Below, piece after piece: positions 34,729 to 42,899 of a stretch of DNA of 64,000 nucleotides (positions are counted from its first letter, which is position 1; every line of letters starts with the position of its first letter). The stretch is from Clostridiaceae bacterium (lineage in GTDB: Bacteria; Bacillota; Clostridia; Oscillospirales; QAMX01), in NCBI GenBank assembly GCA_018384365.1, contig JAHAYX010000017.1, forward strand, positions 62,001 to 126,000, read 5' to 3'. Position numbers and translations under genes: made by a program. The notes under the pieces were generated by a model. That model was not told where the DNA came from and did no database searches. It worked only from the letters and a program-made list of their open reading frames with translations.

Positions 34729-35433
34729 ATGAGAATCCAAAACCGTTTCATTTCGGCGGGATTCCGTCTGATCTATCTTGCCGGCGCGCTGTACGGCGTC
34801 CTGTTGAATCTGTTTGTCCCCGGCGCAGAGATTTCCTCCGTACTGTCGTTCTATACCATGCACAGCAATCTGCTCTGCATTGCGCTGACGCTTGTCCTGC
34901 TCTCCTGTGATCTTGCGGATATTTCCTATCACGAAAACCGTTTTTATACCGCCGTCCGTTTCTGCGCGGTCATGTGTATTCTGCTGACCTGCGTGATTTA
35001 CCATGCGGTTATCCGGCCGCGTATGTACGCGGAATTTCCGGAATATTTCGGCAGCTTTTCCCTGAGCGACACCCTGCTGCACACCTATGCACCGGTCATG
35101 ATGCTGCTGGACTATCTGCTTTTTGACGAAAAAGGGCTGTTCCGCTGGTGGTATGCGCCGCTGTCTCTCATCAGCCCCATACTCTATATGATCTTTGTTG
35201 CCATTTACTCCTCCGTGGGCGGCGTCTTTATATTTTATGACAAGGTCCAGGCGGTTCCGTACTTTTTCCTGGATTACCGGGTGCACGGAACCGGAAAAAC
35301 CGTGTTCTGGTGCCTGTTGATCCTGGCAGGAATGGTGGTGGGCGGCATACTGCTCTGCGCGCTCGACCGCGCACTGCGCCGCCTGTGGAAAGCCTGTCAG
35401 GCGCGAATGCAGCGCGAACGCGACGCAGCCTGA
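34729..35433 (+). CDS. Pr6Pr-family membrane protein
   Basis: 234 residues with six hydrophobic segments (about 8-28, 38-60, 74-94, 112-130, 145-165, 188-212). The conserved family features are FYTMHSNLLC in the first loop, YHAVIRP (about 90-96), LLHTYAPVMMLLDYLLFDEKG (about 112-132) and YFFLDY near the end. This fits the Pr6Pr (FAR-17a/AIG1-like) family, whose bacterial function is not established. The Shine-Dalgarno (GAGGG) is close to the ATG (three bases), so initiation may be inefficient. Short basic C-terminal tail. Confidence 0.75.
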   Translation: MRIQNRFISAGFRLIYLAGALYGVLLNLFVPGAEISSVLSFYTMHSNLLCIALTLVLLSCDLADISYHENRFYTAVRFCAVMCILLTCVIYHAVIRPRMYAEFPEYFGSFSLSDTLLHTYAPVMMLLDYLLFDEKGLFRWWYAPLSLISPILYMIFVAIYSSVGGVFIFYDKVQAVPYFFLDYRVHGTGKTVFWCLLILAGMVVGGILLCALDRALRRLWKACQARMQRERDAA

Positions 35434-35454
35434 GCCTACCTTGTGCAAAGAAAA

Positions 35455-35497
35455 AGGCCCTCCGTATGACGCAGCATACGGAGGGCCTGCTGTTTTT
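35455..35497. terminator. Terminator between the Pr6Pr and galM genes
   Basis: AGGCCCTCCGTATG pairs with CATACGGAGGGCCT around a six-base loop. A T-run follows on the plus strand and an A-run precedes it, so it can serve both convergent genes. Confidence 0.85.
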
Positions 35498-35522
35498 TCG
35501 GGAATTTCTCGCGGGAGTTTTT

Positions 35523-36518
35523 TTACTTGAACCAATATGCGGTCTTGGTTTCGTACACATCGCCCTTCTTCAGAAGGATCGTCGGGAAGTGCGGGTTCTG
35601 GTTCCAGTTCGGATAGCACTGGCTCTCCAGGCAGAAGCTGTGGCGGTTCGAGGAGAAGAACTGCATGCCGGGCAGATCGGTCCAGGTCTCCATCGTGATG
35701 CCGCTCTCGTCGCCGGTCGTCACGGCCACCTGACGGAAGCCTTCGCCATCCAGGCAGAAGTTGTGGTCATAGCCGTGCGGGTAGGAAATGTAAATATTGT
35801 CCGCGTCGATGTCTTTTCCGATGGCCTTCGGCTCGCGGAAGTCAAACGGCGTGCCGTCTACAGGCAGCAGTTCGCCGGTGGGCAGCAGGTCGGGCGTGCA
35901 GGCGGTCATGCGCGAGGCATGGATCTGCATCATATGGCCAAGAATCAGGCCGGTATTCATGCCGTCGGTGCCGTTTAAGTTGAAATAGCTGTGGTTCGTC
36001 AGGTTGCAGAGCGTGTCCGCATCAGAAACCGCGTGATACTCGATGGTCAGGCGGTGCTCCGCATCAAAGGTGAACGTCACGCTGACCGTGAGCGTGCCGG
36101 GATAGCCCTCTTCGCCGTCCGGGGAAACGCGGGAGAACTTCACGCTGTTGTCGCCGCGGATCTCGCCTTCCCACATCTGCTTATCAAAGCCCTTTGCGCC
36201 GCCATGGAGATGGTTCGGGCCGTCGTTTGCCAGGACTTTATAGGTTTTGCCGTTGATTTCAAACTGCGAAGCGCCCAGGCGGTTGCCGACACGGCCGATG
36301 GTCGCGCCCCAGAAGCCGCCGAATTTCTGATAGCCCTGCACATCCTTGTGACCCATCACAACGTCGAGCAGTTTGCCGGCTTTGTCCGGCACGACGATCT
36401 CCGTAATCGTTGCGCCATAGTCCGTAATGGCGGCATAGGAGCCGTCCGCATTTTCGATCTTATAAAGCGAGGCAATCTCGCCGTTTATGCCGGTGCCGAA
36501 AGGAAGCTTTGTAACCAT
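35523..36518 (-). CDS. galM: Aldose 1-epimerase (galactose mutarotase)
   Basis: 331 residues. It interconverts alpha and beta anomers of aldoses such as galactose, glucose or xylose. GRVGNRLG (about 74-81), NDGPNHLHGGAKGFD (about 95-109), LTNHSYFNLNG (about 167-177) and HGYDHNFCLDG (about 234-244) carry the catalytic His and Glu environment of the GalM family. The start at 36518 follows AGGAGG. The longer open frame covers its promoter. It is divergent from the DUF4867 gene, with an inverted repeat between them. Confidence 0.9.
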   Translation of the reverse strand: MVTKLPFGTGINGEIASLYKIENADGSYAAITDYGATITEIVVPDKAGKLLDVVMGHKDVQGYQKFGGFWGATIGRVGNRLGASQFEINGKTYKVLANDGPNHLHGGAKGFDKQMWEGEIRGDNSVKFSRVSPDGEEGYPGTLTVSVTFTFDAEHRLTIEYHAVSDADTLCNLTNHSYFNLNGTDGMNTGLILGHMMQIHASRMTACTPDLLPTGELLPVDGTPFDFREPKAIGKDIDADNIYISYPHGYDHNFCLDGEGFRQVAVTTGDESGITMETWTDLPGMQFFSSNRHSFCLESQCYPNWNQNPHFPTILLKKGDVYETKTAYWFK

Positions 36519-36558
36519 AGATGTCCCTCCTGATAAAAAATTACGGTTTCTGTCTTTC

Positions 36559-36587
36559 ATTTTATCATCCAGCATGGTAAAATACAA
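36559..36587 (-). promoter_or_regulatory. Promoter of galM
   Basis: TTGTAT, 17-base spacer, TAAAAT on the minus strand, about 40 bases before the ATG. Confidence 0.5.
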
Positions 36588-36601
36588 GTAGCATTATCCG
36601 G

Positions 36602-36620
36602 GAAACGAGCGATTCGTTTC
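36602..36620. promoter_or_regulatory. Inverted-repeat operator candidate between galM and the DUF4867 gene
   Basis: GAAACGAGCGATTCGTTTC: exact seven-base arms around five bases, in a 127-base divergent intergenic region. Position and symmetry suggest a sugar-responsive repressor site. No cognate regulator is encoded nearby. Confidence 0.45.
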
Positions 36621-36645
36621 TTCAAATCAGAAAGGAGATTATCCT

Positions 36646-37278
36646 ATGGAAATCAAATGCGTATGCGACAGTGCTTTTCAGAAATACGGCCGTGTCATCA
36701 AAGGCTATGACTGGGCTCCGCTTTTGGACGCCATGAACAAATACACTCCCCTGCCCGACGATGTGGCCTATGTCCCGTCCGTTCCGGAGCTGGAAGCAGT
36801 CGCATCCACCAAAAAGATCCTCGAGGACGAGGTTTACGGCGAGCTGCCGATCGAAATCGGCTACTGCAACGGCAAAAACTATGCCCTCAACGCGCTGGAA
36901 TATCACCGTTCCTCCGAGGTTGACATTGCCGTGACGGACCTCATCATCATGGTCGGCATGCAGCAGGATATCACGGACGACTATACGTACGACACCTCCA
37001 AGGTCGAGCTGTTCCGTGTGCCCGCCGGTACCGCCGTGGAGCTTTATGCCACCTGCCTGCACTATGCACCCTGCAGCGCCAATCCGGAAGGCTTCCGCTG
37101 CGTCATCGTTCTGCCGAAGGGCACGAATGTGGATCTGAAAAAGCCCTTCGAGCGCAAGGGTGAAAACGCTCTGCTTACCGCAAACAACAAGTGGCGCATC
37201 TGCCACAAGGATTCCGGCATCACGGACGAAGGCGCTTACTTCGGCCTGATCGGTGAAAACATCACGCTGGAGCACTAA
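36646..37278 (+). CDS. DUF4867 family protein
   Basis: 210 residues of the uncharacterised DUF4867 family, mostly found in Firmicutes next to sugar metabolism genes. It contains PIEIGYCNGKNYALNALEYHRSSEVDIAVTD-type sequence and a cupin-like beta pattern (VELFRVPAGTAVELYATCLHYAPC, FRCVIVLPKGT). This suggests a small-molecule or sugar-acid binding barrel similar to ureidoglycolate lyase-type cupins, which is inference. RBS AAAGGAG lies eight bases upstream. It is flanked by galM and another aldose epimerase-fold gene. Confidence 0.75.
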   Translation: MEIKCVCDSAFQKYGRVIKGYDWAPLLDAMNKYTPLPDDVAYVPSVPELEAVASTKKILEDEVYGELPIEIGYCNGKNYALNALEYHRSSEVDIAVTDLIIMVGMQQDITDDYTYDTSKVELFRVPAGTAVELYATCLHYAPCSANPEGFRCVIVLPKGTNVDLKKPFERKGENALLTANNKWRICHKDSGITDEGAYFGLIGENITLEH

Positions 37279-37290
37279 ACACGCAAGATG

Positions 37291-37330
37291 GGCCGGCGCC
37301 GGTAAAACACCGCGCCGGCTCCTGTTTTTT
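37291..37330 (+). terminator. Terminator after the DUF4867 gene
   Basis: GCCGGCG(C)CGGT pairs with ACCGCGCCGGC (one bulge) and is followed by TCCTGTTTTTT. Confidence 0.65.
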
Positions 37331-37383
37331 CTCCCTGCGGGGTATTCCGCTCCGCAGGCAGGACAGTGCGGGAGATAGTACGG

Positions 37384-38265
37384 ATGAATCTCTATGAAAT
37401 CAGCAACGAATTCCTGACTTTTCGCTCCGGCGACCTCAGCGCCGAGCACGTTTCCCTGCGTTTCCGGGACGAGGACACGGATTACATCTGGCAGCCGCGT
37501 CCCGGCCACTGGGAGCACGGCAGCTTTCTCTGTTTTCCGCTCCTGGGCCGTCTGCCGGAGGGCAAATACCGCCTCGACGGGCAGGAGTATGCCATGCCCA
37601 TGCACGGCTTTGCCCAGAATGAAATCTTTACCGTTACGGAGCACTGCGCGGACCGCATCACCTACGAACTGACTGACAACGAACGTACGCGCGCCCTGTA
37701 TCCCTTTGCATTTGCGCTGCGTGTACGGTATACGCTCTGCGGCGCGTCGCTTGAGCTTTTGTATGAGGTGGAAAACCGCAGCGCCGGCGAACTGCCCTTC
37801 TCCATCGGCGGGCATCCGGGCTTCACATGCCCGCTCCTGCCGGACGAGACGTTTTCCGATTACGAACTGGCCTTCGACCGGGAGGAACGGCTTGCCGATG
37901 TCGTGACGTTTTACAGCCCGATCGAGGTGCTGGAGCGTGCCTTTGGCCAATCCGGGTACACGCTCCCGCTCTCCTACGAGCTGTTCCGTGACGGGTCTAT
38001 TTGCTTCCGCCCGGTACATTCGGAAAATGTCACGCTGCGCAGCCTGAAAAGCGGCCGCGGCGTACGGCTGTCCCTCACCGGCGCGGACTGCTTCCAGATC
38101 TGGACGGCGCCGGGCAGTCCCTTCCTCGCCATGGAGGCGTGGCACGGCGCGATCACGCGCCGGAACCGCCCGCGCCAGGACGTCTGGCGCGAACGGGAGG
38201 GCACGCTGACGCTCCCGCCCGGCGGTATTTATACCTGCCGGCACACGGTCACACCGCTCCGATAA
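37384..38265 (+). CDS. Aldose 1-epimerase family protein (LacX-like)
   Basis: 293 residues. The fold-defining blocks of the aldose 1-epimerase superfamily are visible: FPLLGRLPEGKYRLDGQEY (about 44-62), MPMHGFAQNEIF (about 64-75) with the first catalytic His, LLYEVENRSAGELPFSIGGHPGF (about 125-147) with the second His, and a C-terminal Glu near FLAMEAWHG (about 248-256). It is more like LacX/YihR-type than GalM. Substrate unknown, presumably a sugar from the same pathway as the neighbouring galM. The start at 37384 follows GGGAG. Confidence 0.8.
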   Translation: MNLYEISNEFLTFRSGDLSAEHVSLRFRDEDTDYIWQPRPGHWEHGSFLCFPLLGRLPEGKYRLDGQEYAMPMHGFAQNEIFTVTEHCADRITYELTDNERTRALYPFAFALRVRYTLCGASLELLYEVENRSAGELPFSIGGHPGFTCPLLPDETFSDYELAFDREERLADVVTFYSPIEVLERAFGQSGYTLPLSYELFRDGSICFRPVHSENVTLRSLKSGRGVRLSLTGADCFQIWTAPGSPFLAMEAWHGAITRRNRPRQDVWREREGTLTLPPGGIYTCRHTVTPLR

Positions 38266-38273
38266 AAAAATGC

Positions 38274-38312
38274 CCCCTGCGCATCTTGAAAGTGCGCAGG
38301 GGTTCGTTTTTT
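38274..38312 (+). terminator. Terminator after the LacX-like gene
   Basis: CCCCTGCGCA pairs with TGCGCAGGGG around a nine-base loop and is followed by TTCGTTTTTT. Confidence 0.8.
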
Positions 38313-38353
38313 CTGCCGGCATCCGCCGGGCATCTGTTCTTTCCCGCCGGATG

Positions 38354-38938
38354 CTATTCCAGCAGGCCCATTTCATCCAGCGTCAGTTCAAACGACGGCA
38401 GGAAATGCGTAAGGAAATATTCCGTTTCCGGCAGATTCATCGCGCGGATGGACGCCATCGTCTGCTCCGCCGCGCGGCGGAACTCCGTATTACCGGATTT
38501 CAGTTCCTCCACGCATTTGATATAGGCCGAAAGCCGGTCCGCTGCTTTCACGAGCGGATAGATTTCCGGCGCGTGCGCCGCATCAAACAGCGCACGATAG
38601 GTGCCGTCCAGCTCCGGCGGCAAAAAAGACAGCAGCTTGTCCTCCGCCGCGTGCTCGATCTCGCGATAGGCGCCGGTCAACTCCGCCGTCATGTATTTCA
38701 CGGGCGTGGGCAGATCGCCCGTCAGGATCTCCGAGGCGTCGTGGAACATCGCGGCAGCCGCCACGTGCTCCGGATCGCACGGCACGCCAAACACATCGCG
38801 CCGGATCGCGGCCAGTGCGTGCGCCAGCAGCGCCACCTCCAACGTATGCTCCTCCAGATTTTCCTCCATGGCGTTGCGCATGAGTCCCCAGCGTTTGATA
38901 TATTTCATTCGGAATAAATAGGCAAAAAAGTGATGCAC
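38354..38938 (-). CDS. HD-domain phosphohydrolase (YfbR-like 5'-deoxynucleotidase)
   Basis: 194 residues. KRWGLMRNAMEENLEEHTLEVALLAH has the first metal His, FHDASEILTGDLPTPVKY the HD pair and the YfbR-specific GDLPTPVK block, and VKAADRLSAYIKCVEE the last Asp. E. coli YfbR removes phosphate from deoxyribonucleoside 5'-monophosphates, so a role in nucleotide turnover is likely. The start is GTG at 38938, seven bases after GGAGG. Own promoter at 38992-39020. It has no operon partner. Confidence 0.85.
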   Translation of the reverse strand: MHHFFAYLFRMKYIKRWGLMRNAMEENLEEHTLEVALLAHALAAIRRDVFGVPCDPEHVAAAAMFHDASEILTGDLPTPVKYMTAELTGAYREIEHAAEDKLLSFLPPELDGTYRALFDAAHAPEIYPLVKAADRLSAYIKCVEELKSGNTEFRRAAEQTMASIRAMNLPETEYFLTHFLPSFELTLDEMGLLE

Positions 38939-38991
38939 GGCGCTCCCTCCGACTTTCAGATTCCCGCCGTCCGGCCGGATGGCGTATTTTT

Positions 38992-39020
38992 ATGATACCA
39001 TGAATCCCCATCCGGCGCAA
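38992..39020 (-). promoter_or_regulatory. Promoter of the HD-domain gene
   Basis: TTGCGC, 17-base spacer, TATCAT on the minus strand, about 55 bases before the GTG. Confidence 0.45.
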
Positions 39021-39032
39021 GCGCACAAAAAA

Positions 39033-39060
39033 GGCCGGTGCAGACGCAGCTGCACCGGCC
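39033..39060 (-). terminator. Terminator of the second GH10 gene
   Basis: GGCCGGTGCAG pairs with CTGCACCGGCC around a six-base loop. On the minus strand six T residues follow. It sits 22 bases after the xylanase stop. Confidence 0.85.
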
Positions 39061-39082
39061 CTTTTTTCAGGCTGTATTTCGC

Positions 39083-40648
39083 TTATTTTCTGCCAAAGTC
39101 AAACCCCCAGGATTTCTCCAGCTCCTTCAGGCGGAAGAAACTCTCCTTCGGTTCAAAATTCTCGGTGAAGAGGCCGGACGCCGGAACATAGCCCGGATCG
39201 GACATACTCCACATGGTAATGGCCTCAATCTCGGGATGAGAATACGTGATGGTGTAGAACTGCTCGACCCAGTCGGCCTGGAGTCGTTCATTCCAGCCCA
39301 TCTCATGCCACAGACCATAGTACATATACTGCAGGCAGTAGATGTCGCCCGGCGTGGTGTTCGGACGGACTTCCTTCTCAAAGGACGGAACGCCCAGCTC
39401 CGTCATATGGATGCGGCGGCCGAATTTTTTAAAGCGGTCATACAGCTTATCAATGGCCAGCATATCGCGCGCCGGGTTATAAAGCTGCATCCCGATGGCT
39501 TCATACTGCGTGCCCAGCTCCTCGAGCTTTTCAATGGCGGTGTACGGCACCAGGTTACGCTCCCAGGTGGGTCCCCACTGCGTGCGGCCGTCCGCGGCGT
39601 TCTCGCCGAACATGAAGCAGGTGTTGACTACGGCGTGTACGTCCGGATCCGCCTCGTGCATAGCGTCGCAGCAGTACTTCGTCATCATAGTCTGCTGTTC
39701 CTGCGTGAGGTTATAGGAGTTGCACCAGTCGTGGTTCTCGTTGATGGCATCGTAATAATGGATGCGGCCCTTGTAGCGTTTGACGGTACGGTTGATCGTG
39801 CGGTCGATTTCGCGCTTGATGGAGCCGTCCTCCCATTTCAGGTCCTTCGTCCAGGCAGGCATACCGGCGGTATGCGCCCACCACAGCGGATGGCCCTTTG
39901 TCGTAATGCCGGACTTTTCAAATTCGTCCTGCAGGCGGTCCAGATAGGAGAAATCGGGCTTGCCGTACTCCGGCTCCAAGTCTGCAAGATAGAAGGGCAG
40001 CGTTGCATAATTGAAAACGGCGTCAAAGTTTTCCTTCATGGAGGGAAGGCCCTTGTATTCCGGCGCCTTGATGCCGCGGCCGCGCCATCCGACAGCGCCG
40101 TCATAGGGATAATGGAATCCGCCCGCGCCGAACAGGATATCGTCGCGGCGGCCATGCTTCTGAATTCTGGCCCGTGCGCGTTCCACGGCCGCCAGTTCGC
40201 CGCTCCACATACCAGAGGCCAGCGCCAGCATATGATAGGCAGGCGCTTTCGCGGGGTTGGCTTCCGCCAGTGTCAGCAGTGTTTTTGCATCGCGCAGCAT
40301 GGAGAGGCACTTCGGCGAAGGATCGAATTCCTTCGTGCTCAGCACAACCTCCACTTCGTGAATACGGGATGCCGCCGCGTCATGGATGAAGTCCACCTCG
40401 GCGTTCGGACCATAGCCCACGCCGCAGTTGTCGGACATAATCCACATACCGTAGCCATAACCGGGGACGCGGAGTTTTGCATGAAGCATAACGGGGCCTT
40501 CGGGCACTTCCAGATTGACTGTCGCATCATAATCAATCGAGGCTTTGCGTATGTACGGGACATAGTCCATGTCGCTCGCATACAGGGAGACAATTTCATC
40601 GCGTGTCACATAGGAGCCGTCGGCGCCGAGAATTTTCACTCTGAGCAT
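39083..40648 (-). CDS. Endo-1,4-beta-xylanase, GH10 (large, no signal peptide)
   Basis: About 521 residues. The first 150 residues form a beta-rich carbohydrate-binding-like domain (RVKILGADGSYVTRDEIVSLYAS, VMLHAKLRVPGYGYGMWIMSDN). Residues 150-200 are helical, and the GH10 barrel follows. KGHPLWWAHTAGMPAW is the family H-P-L-W block, YYDAINENHDW carries the acid/base Glu and IHMTELGVPS the nucleophile Glu. No signal peptide was found, so a cytoplasmic oligosaccharide-active xylanase is likely. The start at 40648 follows AAAGGGGATC. It differs strongly from the 33.2-kb GH10, so it is not a recent duplicate. Confidence 0.87.
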   Translation of the reverse strand: MLRVKILGADGSYVTRDEIVSLYASDMDYVPYIRKASIDYDATVNLEVPEGPVMLHAKLRVPGYGYGMWIMSDNCGVGYGPNAEVDFIHDAAASRIHEVEVVLSTKEFDPSPKCLSMLRDAKTLLTLAEANPAKAPAYHMLALASGMWSGELAAVERARARIQKHGRRDDILFGAGGFHYPYDGAVGWRGRGIKAPEYKGLPSMKENFDAVFNYATLPFYLADLEPEYGKPDFSYLDRLQDEFEKSGITTKGHPLWWAHTAGMPAWTKDLKWEDGSIKREIDRTINRTVKRYKGRIHYYDAINENHDWCNSYNLTQEQQTMMTKYCCDAMHEADPDVHAVVNTCFMFGENAADGRTQWGPTWERNLVPYTAIEKLEELGTQYEAIGMQLYNPARDMLAIDKLYDRFKKFGRRIHMTELGVPSFEKEVRPNTTPGDIYCLQYMYYGLWHEMGWNERLQADWVEQFYTITYSHPEIEAITMWSMSDPGYVPASGLFTENFEPKESFFRLKELEKSWGFDFGRK

Positions 40649-40699
40649 ATTTGATCCCCTTTCTGTTTTTCGCTGTATACACAGCATATTCTACGATTC

Positions 40700-40727
40700 A
40701 TTGTAACACATAACCAAAACAAATCAA
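40700..40727 (-). promoter_or_regulatory. Promoter of the second GH10 gene
   Basis: TTGATT, 16-base spacer, TACAAT on the minus strand. A short inverted repeat GCTGT-ATAC-ACAGC (40671-40684) lies between the start site and the RBS and could be an operator. Confidence 0.45.
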
Positions 40728-40880
40728 GTAGAGTCCCGTATTTTCTTTCAAAAACACAAGAACTTGCGGATGGATTCCGAATTTTCCGATTCCCCCTCGT
40801 GGATGGAATCCTCCTTCGGGGAGGGGCAGGGCCAGGCGGCGCAACTCTCCTCCCGGCCCTGTCCGGACATCCGGCGGCGC

Positions 40881-41339
40881 TCAGGACCCCTGATACAGAT
40901 TGTTGACCGCCATGAACTGATAAAGCTGCTGGCCGTGCTCCTGCTCTTCCTTTTGCATATGATTCAGTGCGCTGCGGACGGCTGTGTCCGTAAACTCGAA
41001 AATGGACGTGTCATAGGCGCCGGAAACATACTTTTCCGTGGAAAGCGCATCCTTGCACAGGAATGCATCCTGCTGCCGCTCTGCCTCCTGATATGGCGCA
41101 GGCTGGGCCGGCGCTGCCGGCTTCGCTCCGCCGCCGCCCATCTGCGGCACAGTGCCGGCAGAGATCTGATTCAGCGTATCCAGATGCTTCTGTTCCGCCT
41201 GCGCAATCGCCGTAAACAGATTTTTCAGCCCGCCGTCGCAGGCGTCGGCGGCATATTTGCTATACTTTTCCACGCAAATCTGTTCCTGCGCAGTCAGATC
41301 GCGCAGAAGTGACTGTTCCTTGGGAGTAAACGTTATCAT
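40881..41339 (-). CDS. Spore coat protein, CotF-like
   Basis: About 152 residues. The N-terminal half FTPKEQSLLRDLTAQEQICVEKYSKYA and LFTAIAQAEQKHLDTLNQI is a ferritin-like two-helix repeat typical of CotF-family coat proteins. A Gly/Pro/Ala linker (about 70-90) follows, then a second helical pair with KDALSTEKYVSGAYDT and MQKEEQEHGQQLYQFM. It is expected to be assembled in the spore coat. The start is the second ATG (41339), eight bases after GGGAGG. A mother-cell-type promoter lies directly upstream. Confidence 0.8.
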   Translation of the reverse strand: MITFTPKEQSLLRDLTAQEQICVEKYSKYAADACDGGLKNLFTAIAQAEQKHLDTLNQISAGTVPQMGGGGAKPAAPAQPAPYQEAERQQDAFLCKDALSTEKYVSGAYDTSIFEFTDTAVRSALNHMQKEEQEHGQQLYQFMAVNNLYQGS

Positions 41340-41355
41340 ACTCATCACCTCCCGG

Positions 41356-41384
41356 ATAGTATGCGGCATAGGGAAAGAAACTAT
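41356..41384 (-). promoter_or_regulatory. Mother-cell sigma-type promoter of the CotF-like gene
   Basis: On the minus strand ATAGTT, 15 bases, CATACTAT. The -10 CATACTAT fits sigma-E/sigma-K consensus (CATANNNT), and no good sigma-A -35 is present. It lies just upstream of the RBS. Confidence 0.5.
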
Positions 41385-41489
41385 GTATGCAGGCGCACTT
41401 TTCCGCGGAATTGGGTATATCCGGCCTGTTTCTGCTTTGTTTGACAAAATCCCGACCGGAGTCCGGGCAGATTTCTGCATTTTCGCGCC

Positions 41490-41518
41490 TATACAAGGCC
41501 CGGCAAACGTGCTATGAT
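41490..41518 (+). promoter_or_regulatory. Promoter of the antiporter gene
   Basis: TATACA, 17-base spacer, TATGAT, 46 bases before the ATG at 41564. Confidence 0.45.
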
Positions 41519-41563
41519 GACACGGTGGCAGCGGATACAGCTGCCGGGAAAGAGGATGCATTT

Positions 41564-42838
41564 ATGGAAACACTGCTCAGCATAGCCGTGGCGCTGACCG
41601 CGGGACTTCTGCTCTCGCGTGTTGTGAAATTGATAAAACTGCCTGCCGTTACCGGATATCTGATCGCGGGCATTCTGATCGGGCCGTATTGCCTGGGCCG
41701 TCTGGGCATCCCCGGCCTCGGTTTTCCCACGCACGAGGCCGTCACCTCGCTCGACGTGATCTCGCAGGTTGCGCTGGGCTTCATCGCCTTTGCAATCGGC
41801 AACGAATTCCGCCTGTCCCAGCTGAAAAAAACCGGCCGTCAGGCAACGGTCATCGCCATTGTGCAGGCGCTGGTCGCCACGCTGCTCGTGGACCTGGTGC
41901 TGGGCGCCATCCACTTCCTCGTGCCGGATAAGCTGCCGCTGGAGGCCGCCATCACGCTTGGTGCCATTGCAACCGCGACCGCTCCGGCCGCGACGCTGAT
42001 GGTCGTTCGCCAGTACAAAGCGCGCGGCCCGCTGACCGATATCCTGCTGCCCATTGTCGCGCTGGACGACGCAGTCGGTCTGGTCGTGTTCGCCGTCTCC
42101 TTCGGTATTGCCAAGGCCATGATCCACGGCGAATTCAGCCTGGTTGCCATTCTGGCGGAGCCGCTTTTGGAGGTCGTACTCTCCGTGGTGCTCGGCTTCC
42201 TGATGGGCCTGCTCTTCACGTTCTTTGAAAAATGGTTCCATTCCAACAGCAAACGTCTGTGCCTGTCCGTCACCTTTGTTATCATGACAGTCGCGCTCTC
42301 CATGCTGGAGTTCGAGGTCGGCGGCATCCATATCGGCTTCTCGTCCCTGCTCGTGTGCATGATGCTCGGTTCCGTATTCTGCAATATCTGCGATTTCTCG
42401 CCGGAATTGATGGAAAAAACGGATAAATGGACCGCCCCACTCTTCGTGCTGTTCTTCGTGCTCAGCGGCGCCGAACTGGAGCTCAGCGTATTCTCCGATA
42501 TCGTGATCGTACTGATCGGCGCGGCATACATTTTCTCGCGCTCGGCCGGTAAATATCTCGGTTCTTATTTCTCCGCGCGCGCCGTCAAATGCGCGCCCAA
42601 CATTGTGAAATACCTCGGCATCACATTGCTGCCGCAGGCCGGTGTGGCGCTTGGTATGTCCCTCACCGCCGCCCAGGTGCTGGGCGCGGAGGGTTCGCTC
42701 ATCCGCAATGTGTCGCTCTTCGCCGTGCTGATTTATGAACTGGTCGGCCCGCTGCTGACCAAGATCGCCCTGACCCGATCCGGCGAAATCGTCCCGCGTG
42801 CCGTCGCGGACATTTCCGATGACGAGGACGACGAATAA
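41564..42838 (+). CDS. Cation:proton antiporter, CPA2-type
   Basis: About 424 residues with some twelve membrane helices. Residues 15-45 (SRVVKLIKLPAVTGYLIAGILIGP) are the KefB/NapA-type N-terminal block. ATATAPAATLMVV (about 142-154) and VALDDAVGLVVFAV (about 172-185) contain the ion-binding Asp-Asp pair of the electrogenic antiporter group. No cytoplasmic TrkA/RCK domain follows. The protein ends in an acidic tail (DISDDEDDE). Probably Na+/H+ or K+/H+ exchange at the cytoplasmic membrane, with ion choice unresolved. The ATG at 41564 is chosen from GAGG eight bases upstream and the promoter position. Confidence 0.85.
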   Translation: METLLSIAVALTAGLLLSRVVKLIKLPAVTGYLIAGILIGPYCLGRLGIPGLGFPTHEAVTSLDVISQVALGFIAFAIGNEFRLSQLKKTGRQATVIAIVQALVATLLVDLVLGAIHFLVPDKLPLEAAITLGAIATATAPAATLMVVRQYKARGPLTDILLPIVALDDAVGLVVFAVSFGIAKAMIHGEFSLVAILAEPLLEVVLSVVLGFLMGLLFTFFEKWFHSNSKRLCLSVTFVIMTVALSMLEFEVGGIHIGFSSLLVCMMLGSVFCNICDFSPELMEKTDKWTAPLFVLFFVLSGAELELSVFSDIVIVLIGAAYIFSRSAGKYLGSYFSARAVKCAPNIVKYLGITLLPQAGVALGMSLTAAQVLGAEGSLIRNVSLFAVLIYELVGPLLTKIALTRSGEIVPRAVADISDDEDDE

Positions 42839-42850
42839 ACCGCAAGTAAA

Positions 42851-42887
42851 AGAGGCAGTTTCCATTCGGAAACTGCCTCTTTTTTTA
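42851..42887. terminator. Terminator between the antiporter and phosphoglucomutase genes
   Basis: AGAGGCAGTTTCC pairs with GGAAACTGCCTCT around ATTC and is followed by seven T residues. An A-run on the other side lets it serve the convergent operon partly. Confidence 0.85.
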
Positions 42888-42899
42888 TCCTTTTTCCTT

